Assembly (NCBI GenBank): GCA_029258925.1
Contig: JAPDJV010000022.1
Span: 1 to 32,113 of the forward strand
From: Thermoproteota archaeon
Lineage (GTDB): Archaea > Thermoproteota > Thermoprotei_A > EX4484-217-1 > JAPDJV01
Length of the DNA: 32,113 nucleotides
Direction of reading: 5' to 3'
Part shown: positions 23,942 to 31,777 of the stretch, piece by piece
Numbering within the stretch: the stretch's first letter is position 1
Layout of the letters: every line of letters begins with the position of its first letter
The notes under the pieces: model-generated
What the model saw: the letters and a program-made list of their open reading frames with translations, nothing else
Database searches by the model: none
What the model was told of the DNA's origin: nothing
Position numbers and translations under genes: made by a program

Positions 23942-24200
23942 TGGTAACTAAACCACTAACCATAACACATAACCAAACAACACAACTCTTAACTCTATCC
24001 AACAACTTAGTCCACCAACTACCCTCCCTCCTAGCAACCTCATACTCTGGCATCCCGTTGATTTCAGATAAAATCTTCATCGCGTTCTCAGCAACCTTAT
24101 ACAATTTCTCAACTGCCTGCACGGCATCTCCCTTCCCAACATACTCTGAGGCTTCCCTAAACTTCCTCTTCAACTCCCCTACCCTAGAATTCAAGTTCAT
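23913..24200 (-). CDS. PaREP1-family protein with altered C terminus
   Basis: A 95-residue protein. Residues 1-70 are PaREP1-like: LKRKFREASEYVGKGDAVQA, VEKLYKVAENAMKILSEING, PEYEVARREGSWWTKLLDRV. In the family this is followed by another helix pair, but here the sequence becomes hydrophobic and unrelated (KSCVVWLCVMVSGLVTNGFI) up to the stop. The C-terminal half seems to have been lost, probably when the nucleotidyltransferase/HEPN pair became joined behind it. PaREP1 proteins are HEPN-related and of unknown role. Start ATG overlaps the stop of the preceding gene (ATGA). Confidence 0.7.
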   Translation of the reverse strand: MNLNSRVGELKRKFREASEYVGKGDAVQAVEKLYKVAENAMKILSEINGMPEYEVARREGSWWTKLLDRVKSCVVWLCVMVSGLVTNGFIRVGCL

Positions 24201-24751
24201 CTCCTGTCACCCTTCGTAAGCCTCAGCAAAGCATACGTGAATAAGCCTGCCGCCACAATTCCGAGCACCACAGGTTTCCAAGGAGTAAGCATATCCGGCT
24301 CACGTAGCTCAACCTGGAAATGCTCTTCAACACGAACAATCCACTCACCCATGGGAACATAGTAAACGTGAAGCCTATCGTAAACATCCCTATAGAATTC
24401 AAAAGCCTCGTAAACAACATTAAGCCTCCTAGAACCAAGATGCTCAAAAAACTCCCTCCTAACCTCAACCTCCGCATCAACAAAACCATCACCATAAAGC
24501 CTAACATGAAGCTCCCACACATCACCCAACACCCTCCTCAAACTATAAACCTCACCCTTGGGAACAGCGGGCACAGCAATCTCGAAATCATGCTTCTCAA
24601 CAAGACACCTACGCACAGCCTCAATGTCTGGAACCCAAAGCCTAAACAAAGTATCCTTAGCGACCCTCTCCTCAACATCCCCAGTCCTAAGCACCACAAC
24701 CCTCCCAGACTCAAGGATAAACCTCCTAGGAACACTCGTCACATAAACCAT
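24197..24751 (-). CDS. Uncharacterised tail-anchored membrane protein
   Basis: A 184-residue protein from the ATG at 24751 (an upstream codon at 24784 would add 11 residues). The body is strand-rich (VPRRFILESGRVVVLRTGDV, FEIAVPAVPKGEVYSLRRVL, ELHVRLYGDGFVDAEVEVRR) and the end is one transmembrane helix (about 158-176, PVVLGIVAAGLFTYALLRLT) with a short basic tail, so it may be tail-anchored or expose the body outside. The body composition is that of an all-beta domain. It overlaps the PaREP1 gene by 4 bases and is in one operon with it. Family not recognised. Confidence 0.6.
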   Translation of the reverse strand: MVYVTSVPRRFILESGRVVVLRTGDVEERVAKDTLFRLWVPDIEAVRRCLVEKHDFEIAVPAVPKGEVYSLRRVLGDVWELHVRLYGDGFVDAEVEVRREFFEHLGSRRLNVVYEAFEFYRDVYDRLHVYYVPMGEWIVRVEEHFQVELREPDMLTPWKPVVLGIVAAGLFTYALLRLTKGDRR

Positions 24752-24945
24752 CAACACACCCCCAACAATACATACACTACCCAAGCTTATAAAACGCTAC
24801 ACAACCCATCACTCACACTCTAAAACCCACTCGCTATGGACATCAGCGTCAAGCTACTTATCTACAAATCTTAACAAAACATTGAAGCTCTAAATCCACG
24901 TTTACATTAAGCTAACTTCCCCACCTTAGAGTTTCCAGACTCCCA

Positions 24946-25227
24946 CTAGAAATCCATCAATGCCTCTATAAACTCTCTCAAGCTTTTTACTCTCTGCGAT
25001 GCTTTGACTGGGTCAATAATCCCTGCAATATTCTTCGCCGCCTCATAGCTCTTAACATACCTACGTCCCCCGCTCCTCATCATGTATTCGTCAAGAATCT
25101 TAGCGGGATCCTCAACGCCTTCAGGATCCCCAACACACACATGTATCCCAAGCTCTCTACTCAAAGCCTCATAATCCCCCAATATCCACGCCTCTATAGC
25201 CCTCCTAACAACCAGTATACTGGACAT
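24946..25227 (-). CDS. Small helical partner of the AAA ATPase
   Basis: A 93-residue protein with no family that I recognise: MSSILVVRRAIEAWILGDYE, ALSRELGIHVCVGDPEGVED, then KILDEYMMRSGGRRYVKSYE, AAKNIAGIIDPVKASQRVKS. It starts 13 bases after the ATPase stop and must be cotranscribed. In other genomes AAA_21 ATPases of this kind are often followed by a small nuclease-like gene (DUF4276 TOPRIM). This one has no TOPRIM acids and may be a truncated or different subunit. Confidence 0.55.
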   Translation of the reverse strand: MSSILVVRRAIEAWILGDYEALSRELGIHVCVGDPEGVEDPAKILDEYMMRSGGRRYVKSYEAAKNIAGIIDPVKASQRVKSLREFIEALMDF

Positions 25228-25240
25228 ACTGTTTCACTCC

Positions 25241-26359
25241 TCACGGGTTACCTCCGAAAAAACCCGAATACCATGCCTCCCCAAGCGTGCCACCCTCCTC
25301 AAGAAGCCTCTTAACCCTCTCTAACTCCTTGTGATCCGTAAGCCTCAACACGACGGTTTCAACACCACGCCTATCAACAGCATAAACCTCGTCAACCCTA
25401 CAATGATCCAACAGGTACGGCGAGTGAGTCGTAATAATCGTCTGACAAGAAGCCTTCCTGGCAAGATCAACAATAGCCTCCAGGAGGTAGGGGTGAACAC
25501 AGTTCTCAGGCTCCTCAAACCCCACAACACTAGAACCACCATACAGTGAAACTATAAATGCAAGAAGCCTCAAGGTACCATCAGATATCCCTGCAGGTCC
25601 AACAGGCTTCCTCAAACCCTTCTCACGAACCAGCACGAACACGTCCTCACCCTCAATATGAGGCACCACCTCCTCTACGCAGGGAACCATAGACCTCAAA
25701 ACACCCTCAACATTTATGTACCTCCTCCTATCCTCAAGAAACAAGTGAAGCAAAACCCTCGCAAGATTTTCCCCATAATAACCCAGAACAGGAGGATCCC
25801 TAACCCTCGAAGCCTCTCTTATATGGGGTGGGAGGAAAGAGTAAACCCTAACAGACTTAAGCATGTCAGCCAAAACCCTTATCTCATTAATAACATCAGG
25901 AGGCAACTTGCTCAAACAACTAGGAGGAATAACACTATCGAAGTATGTAAAGTGATCCTGAACACTCTTAGTGGCCTTCTTCCCACCTTTAGCAAAATAC
26001 CAGCACTCACCGGTCTCTCCATCATATTCTAAAACCTTAGTACCATTCAATTCGACTCGCTCCAAGTACCCCTCACGGTGAAGCCTAAGAGTGTAGCAGA
26101 CTTCCTTATCATCAATTGACAAGTTAAACTCTACACACACTTCAACACTCTCATCAAAATTGTAAGCCAACTCCTTAAAACTTCTAAAACCCATAGACTC
26201 CGTGGATTTTCCATGGACAAAATCGGAGACAAACCTAAAAACCTTAACAATATTACTCTTACCACTAGCATTAGGCCCCACAAACACGTTCAACTTACCC
26301 AACTTCAAATCAACATTCTTTAAACTAAGAAAATTCCTAACCCTCAACACTCTAAACAT
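25241..26359 (-). CDS. AAA_21 / OLD-type ATPase
   Basis: A 372-residue SMC-like ATPase from the ATG at 26359 (the frame opens five codons earlier). N terminus FRVLRVRNFLSLKNVDLKLG, Walker A FVGPNASGKSNIVKV, signature region VGPAGISDGTLRLLAFIVSL, Walker B SVVGFEEPENCVHPYLLEAI and switch region TIITTHSPYLLDHCRVDEVY. These are typical of the overcoming-lysogenization-defect/RecF-like ATPases found in defence loci. No TOPRIM domain follows in the same protein; its length and ending match ATPase-only members. The small downstream gene is its likely partner. Confidence 0.88.
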   Translation of the reverse strand: MFRVLRVRNFLSLKNVDLKLGKLNVFVGPNASGKSNIVKVFRFVSDFVHGKSTESMGFRSFKELAYNFDESVEVCVEFNLSIDDKEVCYTLRLHREGYLERVELNGTKVLEYDGETGECWYFAKGGKKATKSVQDHFTYFDSVIPPSCLSKLPPDVINEIRVLADMLKSVRVYSFLPPHIREASRVRDPPVLGYYGENLARVLLHLFLEDRRRYINVEGVLRSMVPCVEEVVPHIEGEDVFVLVREKGLRKPVGPAGISDGTLRLLAFIVSLYGGSSVVGFEEPENCVHPYLLEAIVDLARKASCQTIITTHSPYLLDHCRVDEVYAVDRRGVETVVLRLTDHKELERVKRLLEEGGTLGEAWYSGFFGGNP

Positions 26360-26790
26360 GATATTCCACACCACAACACCTTAATCACAAACACTACACA
26401 ACTAAACCATACAGCTCCAACTCTATCTTATGAAATACACAATTTTAACAATTCGCTCGAACCAAAATCCCCACTCGAACACTCCTCAATAAACCTCTCC
26501 ACGCCCAAGCCACTCAAAAAATAACCAGATACCATACGCTCAGTTCAGAGCCTCCAATAAACCCTTAATAGGAGTGCAAGGGCTGAAATGTTCCTCGCCT
26601 TATCCCAGGAGCCAAGCCTAAATATCGTGCTGTGCTAGGAGGGAGGTCTGGAGACAGGTAGCATCTTGAGCAACCTAGCTTTCTCCAACAATACTAACTC
26701 CGTAAATTTTATATGGGGAATATGTGTAAAGGTTATGCACCGAGCAGTAGCCATTTAAGAATTATAGAATTTATAGAACCTCTATTACAT
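26360..26790. other. Gap with a short reading frame
   Basis: No firm gene. On the minus strand near 26450-26560 an ATG opens a 35-codon frame MVSGYFLSGLGVERFIEECS, SGDFGSSELLKLCIS, which looks protein-like but matches nothing I know. Plus-strand frames near 26590-26760 contain stops. The two ATPase operons are separated by this stretch, which should hold the promoter of the 26359 gene: AATTGTGTATTTC-type AT-rich sequence lies near 26425-26445. Confidence 0.3.
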
Positions 26791-27369
26791 CTAGGGTCTC
26801 ACTTCAATACCAAGTTCCTTAAGTGCTCTGATAAGCTCCCGAAACCAAGGATCTCCCTTAAGATAGTCCAGACTCCTTTTTCCCCTTACCCAGTACTCGA
26901 GTGCACGTGGCACTGTCAATACGTGTATTAGTAGCGTAATATGTGCGACGTATGTGACACTTATTACATAATAGAAGCTTCCCCTACGCGTAAACTTTAC
27001 TTCCGGTTTATATGAGTGGAACCTCCTAGGATTGCTTACAATGTTACTTATCTTCTCAAATATCTTCTTCGACAAGTTGTCTGGTGTGTCGTGGTCGCAG
27101 TCCACCAACGCGAATACTTCTTGCCTCCTCCTCATACTCCTCATTTTAGACACTATTATGGGCACATTCTTCATTAACCTCTCCTTACCACCCTCTACAA
27201 TTACCACCATGCTCGCTGAGATCCCCTTCTCATACATTCTTCTAATGATTTCATCCTTCTCGCCGTAGCTAGCGGAAGAAATTTTCTCAACCACTATACT
27301 CTTAAGAAAGTTATAGTCATTTTTACCTTCACATAAGAAAAGTATTGGTCTACGGCCCACGTAGATCAC
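26791..27369 (-). CDS. Stand-alone TOPRIM-domain protein (OLD/PARIS-type partner)
   Basis: A 192-residue protein with a TOPRIM fold. PILFLCEGKNDYNFLKSIVV carries the glutamate E14, and EVFALVDCDHDTPDNLSKKI carries D90-x-D92 with a further D94. This is the metal centre of OLD nucleases and related RNases. The C-terminal half (FTRRGSFYYVISVTYVAHIT to LKELGIEVRP) is unrecognised. The gene overlaps the end of the upstream ATPase gene by 20 bases, so the two form a split ATPase/TOPRIM module, similar in layout to the defence pair AriA/AriB (PARIS) and to OLD. The start is at 27369, within the ATPase gene. Confidence 0.78.
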   Translation of the reverse strand: MIYVGRRPILFLCEGKNDYNFLKSIVVEKISSASYGEKDEIIRRMYEKGISASMVVIVEGGKERLMKNVPIIVSKMRSMRRRQEVFALVDCDHDTPDNLSKKIFEKISNIVSNPRRFHSYKPEVKFTRRGSFYYVISVTYVAHITLLIHVLTVPRALEYWVRGKRSLDYLKGDPWFRELIRALKELGIEVRP

Positions 27370-28600
27370 CCTTCAACTCTTCAAGTTCCTCAATAGCTTC
27401 CTCCCCACTCAGAATCTCATAGTCTATTTCACCGTTTGGAAGCCTATACATTCTAATAACGTTAATGTTATTGAGTACATTAAGCTCTCTCGCATACTTG
27501 AAGAGGTATTCCAAAAATTCAAGACTATGAGTAGCCATAACATACTGCACATTATAAGTATTAACCACTTTAAGCAATTCCTTGCAGAACTGATTGAGGA
27601 AACCTGGATGCATATGAATCTCAGGCTCCTCCACAACATTAACATTAACACCTAGAATAGCCGGAGTAAGGAGCTCTAGAAGAGCCAGAAATCCGTCGCC
27701 GACAGACGCTAATGGCACGATCTCACGCCCATCACTATAGTTAAAGATCACCATACCATTCCTATAATCGTAGAAATAAGGTACCATACTCCTAAGCCTA
27801 TCTATTAAATCAATGAGTTTATCAACAGGTAGCTTCTCTACGATATCTCTACCTGGTCTACGTCTCAGCAATTCAGCACTAACTAAAATAGGCGATTTAT
27901 ACTTCTTAAGCTCAACGAATTCTTTATCCTCTTCTTCAAACAAGGAGGCGGACTCAGGTTTAAATACCATGTGTACTTTTATCGGGTCATTATCAATAAG
28001 AGTTATTGAGATAAACCCTAGTTCATCAATAATCTTCCGTTGCTCCTGCCTCTTAATGAGATCCTCTTGTTCCTCATATCTCTTCAAGCGATTTAACATC
28101 ATTTCCAGTTCTCTCTCATAGGCTTTTCTTTGCTCAGTGCCCTCCGGTAAAAGCTCTATCCTACGCCTTGAACGTGTTATGTCAATCTTTAGGCCTTGTA
28201 ATATTCTCTTAAACCTTTTTTCAACTACCTCACTTATAGCAGTGTCAATGGCCTCTCGTAGCAGTTGGTTCGTACCTAGCTTCTCAAAGCCTTCCCTACC
28301 TGTTGCTAAATATAGAGACAACACTTCATTATTAGTGGTATGACCCTTTACCACAGCTATGTCACTATGCACTCTCTTAAGGTAACTGTAGCCTCCTCTG
28401 CCCACCGCTAACTTTAAAACATTATTACCAAAGCAATCCTTGTAGTCATTATACGATGAGAGGAGGAGGGCTATAGCCTCTAATACGCTGGTCTTTCCAG
28501 TATTATTCCGCCCCACAATAATGTTCACTCCCTTCAATTCCAGCTTCATGCTGGCTATGGCTCTAAAGTCCTTAATTTCAACCTCCTTCAACAAATACAA
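27350..28600 (-). CDS. OLD-like AAA ATPase, partner of the TOPRIM protein
   Basis: A 416-residue ATPase. KEVEIKDFRAIASMKLELKG, Walker A NIIVGRNNTGKTSVLEAIAL, a charged coiled coil at about 130-190 (KRFKRILQGLKIDITRSRRR, EQRKAYERELEMMLNRLKRY), signature region LASVGDGFLALLELLTPAIL, Walker B NVNVVEEPEIHMHPGFLNQF and switch QYVMATHSLEFLEYLFKYAR. The start is a TTG at 28600; no ATG or GTG fits. It lacks a fused nuclease and is followed by a separate TOPRIM gene in 20-base overlap. It probably senses phage or DNA and licenses the nuclease. Confidence 0.88.
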   Translation of the reverse strand: MYLLKEVEIKDFRAIASMKLELKGVNIIVGRNNTGKTSVLEAIALLLSSYNDYKDCFGNNVLKLAVGRGGYSYLKRVHSDIAVVKGHTTNNEVLSLYLATGREGFEKLGTNQLLREAIDTAISEVVEKRFKRILQGLKIDITRSRRRIELLPEGTEQRKAYERELEMMLNRLKRYEEQEDLIKRQEQRKIIDELGFISITLIDNDPIKVHMVFKPESASLFEEEDKEFVELKKYKSPILVSAELLRRRPGRDIVEKLPVDKLIDLIDRLRSMVPYFYDYRNGMVIFNYSDGREIVPLASVGDGFLALLELLTPAILGVNVNVVEEPEIHMHPGFLNQFCKELLKVVNTYNVQYVMATHSLEFLEYLFKYARELNVLNNINVIRMYRLPNGEIDYEILSGEEAIEELEELKGDLRGP

Positions 28601-28618
28601 CTACATCACCCTACCACA

Positions 28619-28653
28619 CTTAACCTAAGTTAAGCCACTTAAATCTTTTAAAG
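28619..28653 (-). promoter_or_regulatory. Promoter of the ATPase/TOPRIM operon
   Basis: Minus-strand CTTTAAAAGAT at 28643-28653 would start transcription near 28622. There a short inverted repeat (CTTAAC at 28619-28624, GTTAAG at 28629-28634) sits directly on the start site, about 20 bases before the TTG codon. Confidence 0.4.
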
Positions 28654-28947
28654 CTTTAGAAACAGCATTTAACAATAGCGATCCATCCAACTCAAATACC
28701 ACAAACACGCTTAGAAAGCTCTTTGCTCACGACCTCAACAAACCTTTATCTGAAACCTCCTAATAACTATATCATAGAGTATTAACAATTACAGTGAACA
28801 GCATACTCAAAACAAGCTCAACAACCCTAAACCCACCCTTCTTAAACAACACTAATATCTCCAACACTCGCAATAAAACGACGCCATACACCTCCCTCTA
28901 AGTCCAGTATCCAAGCAAACTATAGGAGGGGAAATCCATGTTATCGT

Positions 28948-29477
28948 ATGGCCAAACACCGGACAACCCGGCTAGTAAAACAGTGCATTTACTGCCCAGT
29001 AATTCCATGGATCATAGTAAATTATGGAGTACGGGAGCCGCCAACAGAAAGCATGAAGCAAGGCAGTGAAGGAAAAGAAGCGGAAAGCAAAGGACAAGTA
29101 ATGTTAGAGTAGAAATACAGCATCCAATGCGTAATAGACTAGGTGAAATATTATCAAAAAACGGTAATCATAGAGTATGAGAAATTTAAACCCAAGAAAC
29201 AATCTAGATACAAAATACAACTCCTAACCTACGCACTAGCATTCCAGGAAACACTAGGACCAGTAAGAAAAGCAGTCCCAATAATGAACTCTAAAAGTAG
29301 AATAATGAAATAACGGAAGGAAACCTAGAAACAGCCAAAAGAATACTTAAAGAAACAGAGAAAACACTAAACATGGAAATAGTCAACACTCAAAAACCTA
29401 AGAAATGTGGTTCATGCTGGTATAGGAAGCTTCTGCCCATACACGTAAACCCCTGCTCCAAGCCTAAACAACATTAA
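28948..29477 (+). pseudogene. cas4: Decayed cas4 (CRISPR-associated exonuclease)
   Basis: From an ATG at 28948 the frame reads MAKHRTTRLVKQCIYCPVIP, WIIVNYGVREPPTESMKQGS, two in-frame TAGs, KTVIIEYEKFKPKKQSRYKI, QLLTYALAFQETLGPVRKAV, PIM. It then stops, shifts frame and continues ITEGNLETAKRILKETEKTL, KPKKCGSCWYRKLLP to TAA 29475-29477. This is the order of Cas4: N-terminal cysteine motif QCxYCPxxP, central RecB-like core with QLLTYALA, and C-terminal Fe-S cysteines C-x2-C-WYRK. At least three stops plus one shift make it dead. No CRISPR array or other cas gene is in the window. Confidence 0.85.
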
Positions 29478-29594
29478 AATTAAAATTAAATCACGTAGAA
29501 AGTGCAAGTCCTATTTCAAAGAGTATTGCTGTAAAACACGTTAAAATATTCTTCAAGAGTTCTAAAAACATGAAGAACAGGTTTTAATGGGCTA

Positions 29595-29620
29595 AGTATA
29601 TTTTATATATGATGTATACT
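29595..29620 (+). promoter_or_regulatory. TATA region of the right-hand VapBC operon
   Basis: A strongly AT-rich TATATTTTATATATG stretch at about 29597-29611 lies within an imperfect inverted repeat with AGTATA (29595-29600) and TATACT (29615-29620). It should drive the antitoxin gene that starts at 29653 and may be its operator. Confidence 0.5.
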
Positions 29621-29652
29621 CTATCTACCATTTAAATACTTCAAATATAAGA

Positions 29653-29964
29653 ATGATAGTGGGGGTTACTGTAGTGCGCACCTCGTCTACGACTATTAGG
29701 GTTTCTGAGAAGACGAAGAACATGTTGACCAAGGTGCTCATCAGGTTGGAGAACGAGCTGGGTAAGCGTTTAGATTACGATGATGTTATTAGGATTCTTA
29801 TTGAGAGAAGTGGTTTTAGGAAACCTGGACTGCTACTTAGGCTTAAGGAAATGAGCGTACCCGAGGAAGTCGTGGAGAAAGCCCGCAAGCTATTAGAGGA
29901 GGAGTCTAGGCTTGAAGAAGAAGTTTTTAAGAGGAGATATTGTTCTTCGATACAAGCATTCTAG
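29653..29964 (+). CDS. vapB: VapB-type antitoxin
   Basis: A 103-residue antitoxin. TSSTTIRVSEKTKNMLTKVL followed by GKRLDYDDVIRILIERSGF is a ribbon-helix-helix-type N-terminal domain with an insertion between strand and second helix. The C-terminal acidic helix VEKARKLLEEESRLEEEVFK should embrace the toxin. The start is an ATG at 29653, though the GTG at 29674 (VRTSSTTIRV) is possible. It overlaps the PIN gene by 25 bases. Confidence 0.83.
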   Translation: MIVGVTVVRTSSTTIRVSEKTKNMLTKVLIRLENELGKRLDYDDVIRILIERSGFRKPGLLLRLKEMSVPEEVVEKARKLLEEESRLEEEVFKRRYCSSIQAF

Positions 29965-30350
29965 TTGAAATCCTTCTAGCAACAGAAAATGGTAAACAAC
30001 TTATAGATGAAATAGTTAACGAAAACATCACACCCTACACAACAACCCTAAACATTACAGAAACACTCTACATACTATGCCGACTACTAGGACTAGAAGA
30101 AGCCAAGAAAAGAATAAAGCTACTAGTAAACTCCGGATACCTTGAAACAGTGAGCTCAGACAATTTAAGCCTAGAAGCAGCAGAATGTAAATGCCTATTC
30201 CCAATAAGCATAGTAGACTGCCACACACTAGCACTATCAAGAAAACAGGGAAAACCAGCACTATTCTACAAACCTGAAAAAGAATTTAAACAAATAATAA
30301 GCAAGCTCGAGACATGGACAAAAAACAAAATATACTTCATAACCCAATAA
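29940..30350 (+). CDS. vapC: VapC-type PIN-domain ribonuclease toxin
   Basis: A 136-residue PIN-domain protein starting with a TTG at 29940, five bases after a GAGGAG Shine-Dalgarno sequence. Acids: D4 in MFFDTSILVEILL, E41 in LNITETLYIL and D93 in ISIVDCHTLALS. The fourth position reads ALFYKPEKEFK, so a glutamate would stand where aspartate is usual; activity is probable but not certain. Translation overlaps the antitoxin end. Codon use is richer in AAA/ACA than in the left-hand pairs, suggesting separate acquisition. Confidence 0.88.
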   Translation: MFFDTSILVEILLATENGKQLIDEIVNENITPYTTTLNITETLYILCRLLGLEEAKKRIKLLVNSGYLETVSSDNLSLEAAECKCLFPISIVDCHTLALSRKQGKPALFYKPEKEFKQIISKLETWTKNKIYFITQ

Positions 30351-30610
30351 CACAAAACCAACACTAAAACACTTACACAGTAATACTCCTCAAGTATTTT
30401 ACAAGCAAGGAAAAATATGAAGAAAACAGCTAGGAAACTTGAAGAAACAGAGTTCAAACATCCATAATCAAATACTCCAACTAGCCCAACAAGAATTATC
30501 CCGTCTTAAATGGCTACATAGCCGAATCCCACATCCCCCCTAACCCAACACCAGCCACCTTAGAGCATACGGGCACGTTTTCCAGAACACCTTCAACCAC
30601 CCATACTTGT

Positions 30611-30880
30611 TTAAGAAGCTTTTGTCCACGAAAACCTTACACAGCCTGTTAAAGCAGAAACAACACCGTCCTCAACAAGACATTTAACAGCCCTAACCAT
30701 GTCCTAAACGTTAAGGGCTTCCTGAAGCACCACTGAAACCATGTCAGCCAAACACATGTACCCATCCACGCTGAGACTATAAAGATCCCTAATATTCCTA
30801 GAAAACAAGCATCCCAGATCCAAGTAGAAACCTAGCTCTATCTTCAAAAACATCGGCAACCATAGCAGCCACCCTAAACT
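30611..30880 (-). pseudogene. Decayed gene, family not recognised
   Basis: On the minus strand one frame reads DVFEDRARFLLGSGMLVF to a stop. One base away it continues as CLFSRNIRDLYSLSVDGYMC, LADMVSVVLQEALNV, TAG, DMVRAVKCLVEDGVVSALTG, then a TAA at 30611-30613. The sequence is plainly protein-like and helical, with at least one shift and one stop. I cannot assign a family. The remaining parts of the 30351-30928 gap show no gene. Confidence 0.42.
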
Positions 30881-30928
30881 AACCTCAACAGCCTAAACAT
30901 CACCCAAACCAATAACAGGTCCCTATAG

Positions 30929-31757
30929 GAGGAACCAATAGTATTTAGCGAAAAAGCAGGAATCTTCGAAGGTCCAAAACTTAAATTCAAGAAGAAGTCT
31001 AGACCTGCGGATTTACACCACTATACGAAGTTCCTTAAGAAAAACACTCGAGAGCTGGGTGTTGCGAGGGAGATAAGTATTCCAGTAAATAAAAGAATAG
31101 CCATTGCATACCCAGAGAATTATATTACTGATAACGAAGCCAGACTATTCTATAAAGACCTAGCTAAGGCATCAAAAAAGTATTTAAAACATTATTGCCT
31201 CGAAACCCATTTCTATGGGGTTATAGAGACGACCCATCACCTATTGTACGTAACTATAGAAGGTTTAAAGATAATGTGTTAGCTACGGTGGTTATATTTA
31301 GATCTGTTGATGACGAACTTTACGAGTTCTACAAGAGGTTGTTCGAGGAGAAAGTCTCCCAAATGGTAACAATAAGACTTATAAGAATGAAGGAGCGATT
31401 ACCTAAGGAGGAACTACATAAATATAGAAATATTATTATGAATCTTATTTCAGGCCTTCTAGGAAAACTCAGTTTAAGACCTTGGTTACTAGATGATGAG
31501 CTTAAAGCTAAAGCATACATTGGAATAGATCTATTACCAGGAAGAGCAGCCGCGGTAACATTGATGGATACTTGGGGGAATTACATGGGTGAAGAATGGA
31601 TAACACTGCGGGATCAAAGATTAGCTCAGATGACATGTATAATACTTTATATCGATTAATTATCGGGAACCTAGAGACTTTAGAAGTAATTAATGGGCTC
31701 TCAATAGTATTTATGAAGGATGTGATATATCCCGAATTCTCCGAAGTTTTTAACTAG
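30929..31757 (+). pseudogene. Decayed Argonaute/PIWI-domain protein
   Basis: Three frames on the plus strand join into one PIWI-type protein: 30929-31195 EEPIVFSEKAGIFEGPKLKF, REISIPVNKRIAIAYPENYI, ARLFYKDLAKASKKYLKHY; 31195-31610 LPRNPFLWGYRDDPSPIVRN, ATVVIFRSVDDELYEFYKRL, MNLISGLLGKLSLRPWLLDD, AYIGIDLLPGRAAAVTLMDT, WGNYMGEEWITL; then 31611-31757 GSKISSDDMYNTLYRLIIGN, LSIVFMKDVIYPEFSEVFN. The 'GKLxxRPWLL ... YIGIDxxPGRAAAVTLMDxWGN' block is the start of a PIWI domain, with D of G-I-D in the place of the first catalytic acid. Two frame changes, no start codon and no C-terminal third indicate a dead, truncated copy. Confidence 0.68.
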
Positions 31758-31777
31758 GATAATATCCCGAATTCTCC
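31727..31777. repeat. 16-base direct repeat at the Argonaute/proteasome-like junction
   Basis: ATATCCCGAATTCTCC occurs at 31727-31742 and again at 31762-31777. The first copy lies at the end of the Argonaute relic, the second inside the end of the truncated proteasome-like frame. Such repeats mark recombination or a duplication made at an insertion. Confidence 0.7.

Noticed and set aside
24320-24823. A 167-codon plus-strand frame opposite the tail-anchored protein gene
   Set aside because: Its composition (N, P, T, K rich, no domain) is that of an antisense shadow. The minus-strand frame has a better protein pattern and operon overlaps.
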